DNA from: Phoronis australis
Lineage: Eukaryota > Phoronida > Phoronidae
NCBI GenBank assembly: GCA_002633005.1
Contig: NMRA01000349.1
Coordinates: 434,522-483,952 of the forward strand
Reading direction: 5' to 3'
DNA length: 49,431 bases
The position numbers and the translations under genes were made by a program. Each line of letters begins with the position of its first letter. The first letter of the stretch is position 1. Under the pieces are notes generated by a model. That model searched no databases. It had not been told where the DNA came from and saw nothing but the letters and a program-made list of their open reading frames with translations. Shown here piece after piece: positions 45,689 to 49,431 of the stretch.

Positions 45689-48094
45689 CTATAGACTAAT
45701 AGGCTGCAGTTCAGCACAAGTAATTTTGTCTTTCTGGGGTAGTGCATAGTATAACTTTTCACTGAACCATTTGTCACTGGCTTTGACGTACGTCATTGTT
45801 CGTAGGTACGACTTCAGGTCGGGCTGAAGCTTCTTCACCTCAATATCCTCCTTGATAATGATAATGACCTTACCAATTTCATTGTCCATCAGACACGCGT
45901 GCGCAACCTGAAACTCAAACATACACCACTCACTTTGTACAAATGCAGGAGACAATACGATGATTGTACACTGACTGTCATGTACGGCCATTTCAATATT
46001 AGCAGCTGTGCTCACGCCAGGAATAAAGTCTCGGTGATGGAAACACGTGATGTATGGGGGGTCATGGTCAACTTCCAGCAGTTGGATAAGTCTGCGCACC
46101 CACATGGAGTCTTCTTCCGAGTAGGAGATGAAAGCGTCATATTTCTTATTTAGAATTTCGGTCCTGTCGAATGGGTGCCAGTTAAGGCGCGTGAATATCA
46201 ACAATTTCATCTCCATTCTGTAGATGTACATCAGGACCGCTGCAAGCATCAGCACTGCACTAACAGAGGAGACAGTAATAGCTAACGGAATATAGTCTGA
46301 ACATAAAATAATTGCTTTTTTGATGGGCTTCCATTCCTCATCGTCCTTGAAACACATGATACTGTCTGGCTCTTGTACAACTGAGCCTAGTTGTATCAGC
46401 CAATCCCTGAACCACATCGTGTCACACGTACACTCCCAGAGGTTGTCATGAAGTGCCAGCTGTCTGAGACTCTGAACACTCCAGGTTTCTGTGCTCCTTG
46501 GTAAAGTCCTCAACCTATTGCCGTTTAGTTTAAGTGTCGTTATATTTGTTAGTTTGACTAGAGCAATGTCTGACATGGTGCGTAGACCGTTATTGCTCAG
46601 GTCCAATTCAAGAAGCCTGTGAAAATAATCGTGGTCCTTCAGTTCCTCAATTCTGTTATCACTCAGCTGTAGGATTAAGGAACCTTGCGGTAACTTCAGG
46701 GGGAGGTTTGTCAGGTTTCTGGATGCACACCCGACAGTAGTAATGTGTGTTGTCTGGTCACGTTCACATGTACAAGCATTTGGACAGTTATCCATGACTG
46801 TGCAAGTCGACGTTAAGTTCAGTGAAAGCAGCGTTTTTCCAGCAAGATTACGCGGAGTTTTACATGTGAAACCTTCATTATTCTTAAATGATGAAAGCCT
46901 ACCATATAAGTGGGCCTCTTGGAAATGTTCAATTTCACAGTCACATTGGTACGGGTTGTTTTGTGCATTTGTTTGGAAGTTTTTGGGGAAGAAATAGTTA
47001 TTGCTATGATACGGTGGGTATTTCAGCTTGTTTTCTCCTAAGTAGATTTCCAAATCTAAGGGAATCATACGATCTGGGCTCGGTGCTTGTTGTAGATCAA
47101 ACTCTATCAATTCATTTCTGTTAAGATAAAGAAACAGTAGCATAGGGATATTTCCAAAGGTGAACGGCTCAATTTGAGCTATAATGTTATGGCTTAGTTC
47201 CAAAGTTTGTAGGTTTGGCAAATCAGCAAATGTGTTTCTCTTCAAAAGGGAGATTTCATTATATGATAAGTCGAGTGTCAGCAGGTCAGATTGTCTGGGG
47301 AATTTGGGAACTTGAGCAATATTGTTGAATGTAAGACGTAAGTGTTTGACCTGTGTCATGCATACCACATTTGAGATATCTGTTATATAATTGCTGGTGA
47401 GATCGACCGAGTACTTTGCATAAATGTTGCAGAAACATGATGGAACTGTCTTAATAAGGTTATCATTCAGTTTGATAGTATTTAGGAAAAGCCGATGAGC
47501 GAAAAATGGGCACTGTATATCAGTTAGCTTGTTGTTAGACAAATCAATATGGGAGAGGAGGAATTGAGACGTCCGGTGGCGGTACAACGAGTCAGGGATT
47601 TTACTTAATCCATTTGAAATGGTCAACTCTTGAAGTTTTGCAATTCCTTGGATTTCCATTTCTTGAAAGAACTTTTCTCCTCCGTTGTCTTTAAACGTCA
47701 GCACCCTAAGGTCGCTTGATTGAGGGAAGATTATGTTTCTTCCTTGGTTTCTGCTCAAATCACATCCAATTATCGTGAGTTCAAAAGTCTTGCTTAAAAA
47801 GCTGGCATTTGTCCACACAGCGTGAACGTTTTCAACACAAATTATTGAGTAGGATAAGAACATTGGCATTTGTTCATGCCTTAGAACAGAATCGGCTTCT
47901 TCATTGATGTGGAACCCATCTTCTGTGACATCACAGTCTACCACAATGATATTGAAAATTGCACCTAGTACATCATCTGAACTGTTGTTAGTTGTGCAAC
48001 TGCACAACGGAGGGCAGTAGGAGTGGCAGCGTTGTATGATCCACGTGAGGAGTATGGCGACGATAAACTGGCCGTAGCCGATGGTTCTTATCAT
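45689..48094 (-). CDS. Toll-like receptor (LRR block, cysteine cluster, LRR block, TM, TIR)
   Basis: The frame is open from 48151, but the likely start is the ATG at 48094. It opens a signal peptide (about 1-25), and a splice acceptor (TTTCATTTCAG) sits directly before it, giving 801 residues. The ectodomain has an N-terminal cysteine cap, a first LRR run, an LRRCT (C384, C386, C411, C431), a second LRRNT (C437, C441, C443, C456), more LRRs (about 461-551) and a second LRRCT (C555, C557, C581, C598). A TM helix lies at about 601-625, then a TIR domain at 651-786: box 1 YDAFISYS, BB loop RDFIPG with the conserved proline, and KWFSEKL at box 3. Two cysteine clusters define the multiple-cysteine-cluster (Drosophila Toll-like) type common in invertebrates. 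It should be a membrane sensor signalling through TIR adaptors. The ligand is unknown. Confidence 0.93.
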   Translation of the reverse strand: MIRTIGYGQFIVAILLTWIIQRCHSYCPPLCSCTTNNSSDDVLGAIFNIIVVDCDVTEDGFHINEEADSVLRHEQMPMFLSYSIICVENVHAVWTNASFLSKTFELTIIGCDLSRNQGRNIIFPQSSDLRVLTFKDNGGEKFFQEMEIQGIAKLQELTISNGLSKIPDSLYRHRTSQFLLSHIDLSNNKLTDIQCPFFAHRLFLNTIKLNDNLIKTVPSCFCNIYAKYSVDLTSNYITDISNVVCMTQVKHLRLTFNNIAQVPKFPRQSDLLTLDLSYNEISLLKRNTFADLPNLQTLELSHNIIAQIEPFTFGNIPMLLFLYLNRNELIEFDLQQAPSPDRMIPLDLEIYLGENKLKYPPYHSNNYFFPKNFQTNAQNNPYQCDCEIEHFQEAHLYGRLSSFKNNEGFTCKTPRNLAGKTLLSLNLTSTCTVMDNCPNACTCERDQTTHITTVGCASRNLTNLPLKLPQGSLILQLSDNRIEELKDHDYFHRLLELDLSNNGLRTMSDIALVKLTNITTLKLNGNRLRTLPRSTETWSVQSLRQLALHDNLWECTCDTMWFRDWLIQLGSVVQEPDSIMCFKDDEEWKPIKKAIILCSDYIPLAITVSSVSAVLMLAAVLMYIYRMEMKLLIFTRLNWHPFDRTEILNKKYDAFISYSEEDSMWVRRLIQLLEVDHDPPYITCFHHRDFIPGVSTAANIEMAVHDSQCTIIVLSPAFVQSEWCMFEFQVAHACLMDNEIGKVIIIIKEDIEVKKLQPDLKSYLRTMTYVKASDKWFSEKLYYALPQKDKITCAELQPISL

Positions 48095-48105
48095 CTGAAA
48101 TGAAA
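48095..48105 (-). promoter_or_regulatory. Splice acceptor directly before the receptor start codon
   Basis: Minus-strand TTTCATTTCAG ends at the base before ATG 48094. It suggests an upstream, mostly non-coding first exon, with coding beginning at the exon border. Confidence 0.5.
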
Positions 48106-48349
48106 GTACAGTGCATGAATTGGGTCTTGATATAAAACCATGCTTGCCCACATTTTAAATTCCGAAATGATGGGGTGTCAGATAAACCTTGGTCACTCTC
48201 CTGGGTGGATTTTGTCCCATTAGGTTTGGAAGGCGAGTTGTGTGTGTCTCAAGAATGAATCTGAAGAAATTGGGTGCCTTCTATCCTAGACTTCGGAATA
48301 GTTTCAGACTGGAATGGTTTTTAGTTTTGAAATCACAATTACACATCAA

Positions 48350-48395
48350 CCATTGGGCATATTGTTGCTGCTATGGGCATATTGTTGCTGCTATG
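48350..48395. repeat. Tandem duplication of about 20 bp
   Basis: GGGCATATTGTTGCTGCTAT occurs twice head to tail in the 5' flank of the receptor gene. Confidence 0.8.
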
Positions 48396-48658
48396 TTCTT
48401 TTTCTGAGGCTGAAAAGGCAGCCGTAAATAAAACTATATTATTTTTCGAATAAAACACTGACCTTTAGCCTCAGCTTTCCACACTGTGCTTTGATATTTT
48501 GATGGCAGATACCTGTAGTTCCTTCATGTAAATCCCAAATTATTTCCCCTGCTACATGATCGAATTTCTGATGTTGATGCCAAACATTATCAATGCCTTA
48601 CCTTGGTAGTTACACCATCAGCAAACTCCATATAACATGACACGAAATAAATTCTTAC

Positions 48659-48826
48659 ATCACAGTAAAAAGTGAATAATTTCTTGCCAGTTTTAGGGAC
48701 ACCACAATGCAGGTGTACATGATAAAGTTCTGGTATCATCGACAAACAATTAGAAATATCTTCACACTCAGTTTTGTCAGGAAAATGGAGTAAGACAATA
48801 CATGTAATGGAAGTCTTGTCTGCCAT
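48659..48826 (-). CDS. Possible small coding exon, function unknown
   Basis: ATG at 48826 opens 56 codons that start MADKTSITCIVLLHFPDK and end FYCD at a strong GTAAGAAT donor, phase 0. The next acceptor on this strand with an open frame is that of the receptor exon (48094). Joining them would be in frame but would bury the signal peptide. It could be a separate gene's first exon or chance; no domain is recognised. Confidence 0.3.
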
Positions 48827-49366
48827 ATATTACAACTTATATCTTAAAGTTAACCACCTTAAATGATTTACAAAGTTACATTTTCAACTCTTACGTTATC
48901 TAGCAACGAAACTCTTTGATAATAACCTCTCCCAATTCTTTCTCTGAGACGTACTACCTCTGTTGTGTGATGGTGTTTCCTCTCAAGAAGCCTGTTATAA
49001 ATAACTGACTTGTTGTGGAGACTTATGACCTAGATACATGTAGGTTACCTCTGCCACTTCAGGTGCAGTCTATGACCTTGGTGTGTGACTAATCACATCT
49101 GTTGATAAAGGCCTTTTCAACAACAAACATTGCTTTGTTTCCTTATTTGAAGGAGAAGGCTTTGCAGTGAGAAGTAGTAATTTCCTGTGTAGGAATAGTG
49201 GATTACATAATTATAATCTACAGACTTCATTGAAAGTGCCATTTGTCAATACCTAAAATCATAAGCGAAGAGAAGTTTTTTAAAAAAATTCTGGACAATG
49301 TACTAACACGTTATTGAGATTTCTTTTTTTCAAATTTATATTACCCGATACATTTGTGCCAGTTAG

Positions 49367-49431
49367 CATGGGCGGCGCACCAAAGGGGGCTGGGAGCGAT
49401 AGCCCGCCACTTATTTCAGTTATCATGGGCA
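49367..49431. mobile_element. CATGGGCGGC-type short repeat, cut by window end
   Basis: It starts CATGGGCGGCGCACCAAAGG and has the G-rich run and CCACTTATTTCAG segment of the family. A second CATGGGCA begins at 49424, so at least one more unit or terminus may follow. Confidence 0.65.

Noticed and set aside
1-49431. CRISPR array, bacterial operons, riboswitches or prophage
   Set aside because: The window is intron-containing animal DNA; the tandem repeats seen lack regular spacers.

Overview
The window reads as genomic DNA of an invertebrate animal, probably a marine bilaterian such as a mollusc, annelid or lancelet-like deuterostome. I cannot fix the phylum. The evidence is short phase-conserved exons split by GT-AG introns of 0.15 to 4 kb, a Toll-like receptor with two cysteine-capped leucine-rich blocks, and abundant MITEs, LTR and DNA-transposon relics. 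Four isolated N characters occur. Three of them are flanked by near-identical direct copies, which suggests a draft assembly of a very heterozygous individual.

Positions 1-29918 hold a plus-strand tandem array of three genes for one class I SAM-dependent methyltransferase family. Each gene has six exons where complete, with identical exon sizes apart from the last exon, and the same intron phases (0,1,0,0,0). Gene A (exons 2-6 at 870-5252) loses exon 1 off the left edge. Gene B (9581-17964) is its recent copy: bases 1 to about 7785 are repeated at 12119 to about 20155, implying a duplication unit of about 12.3 kb. Gene C (21112-29918) is an older, more diverged paralogue. An extra copy of exon 1 (8569-8685) lies beside a single N and may be an assembly artefact. 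Introns of gene C carry a foldback MITE family, with one copy interrupted by a nested 335-bp insertion that has a 7-bp target duplication.

Positions 29919-37568 are repeat-rich and gene-poor: a GGT-rich minisatellite, two foldback MITEs and a decayed tyrosine-recombinase fragment on the minus strand. Positions 37569-42420 look like one nested mobile-element complex. TTAA-flanked 15-bp inverted termini enclose a broken THAP domain (Kolobok-like features), and an LTR retrotransposon that encodes only Gag is inserted inside. That Gag is intact at 709 residues, has an unusual N-terminal helix-hairpin-helix-like segment, and is followed directly by a polypurine tract and a 257-bp LTR with no protease, reverse transcriptase or integrase.

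Positions 42421-45688 are degenerate tandem repeats and a duplicated 0.5-kb block around an N. Positions 45689-48094 (minus strand) encode a complete Toll-like receptor in one coding exon, with a splice acceptor directly before its start codon. The right edge carries a possible small coding exon and another copy of a short CATGGGCGGC repeat that also occurs twice in the methyltransferase region. The methyltransferase array and the receptor show no evident functional link.
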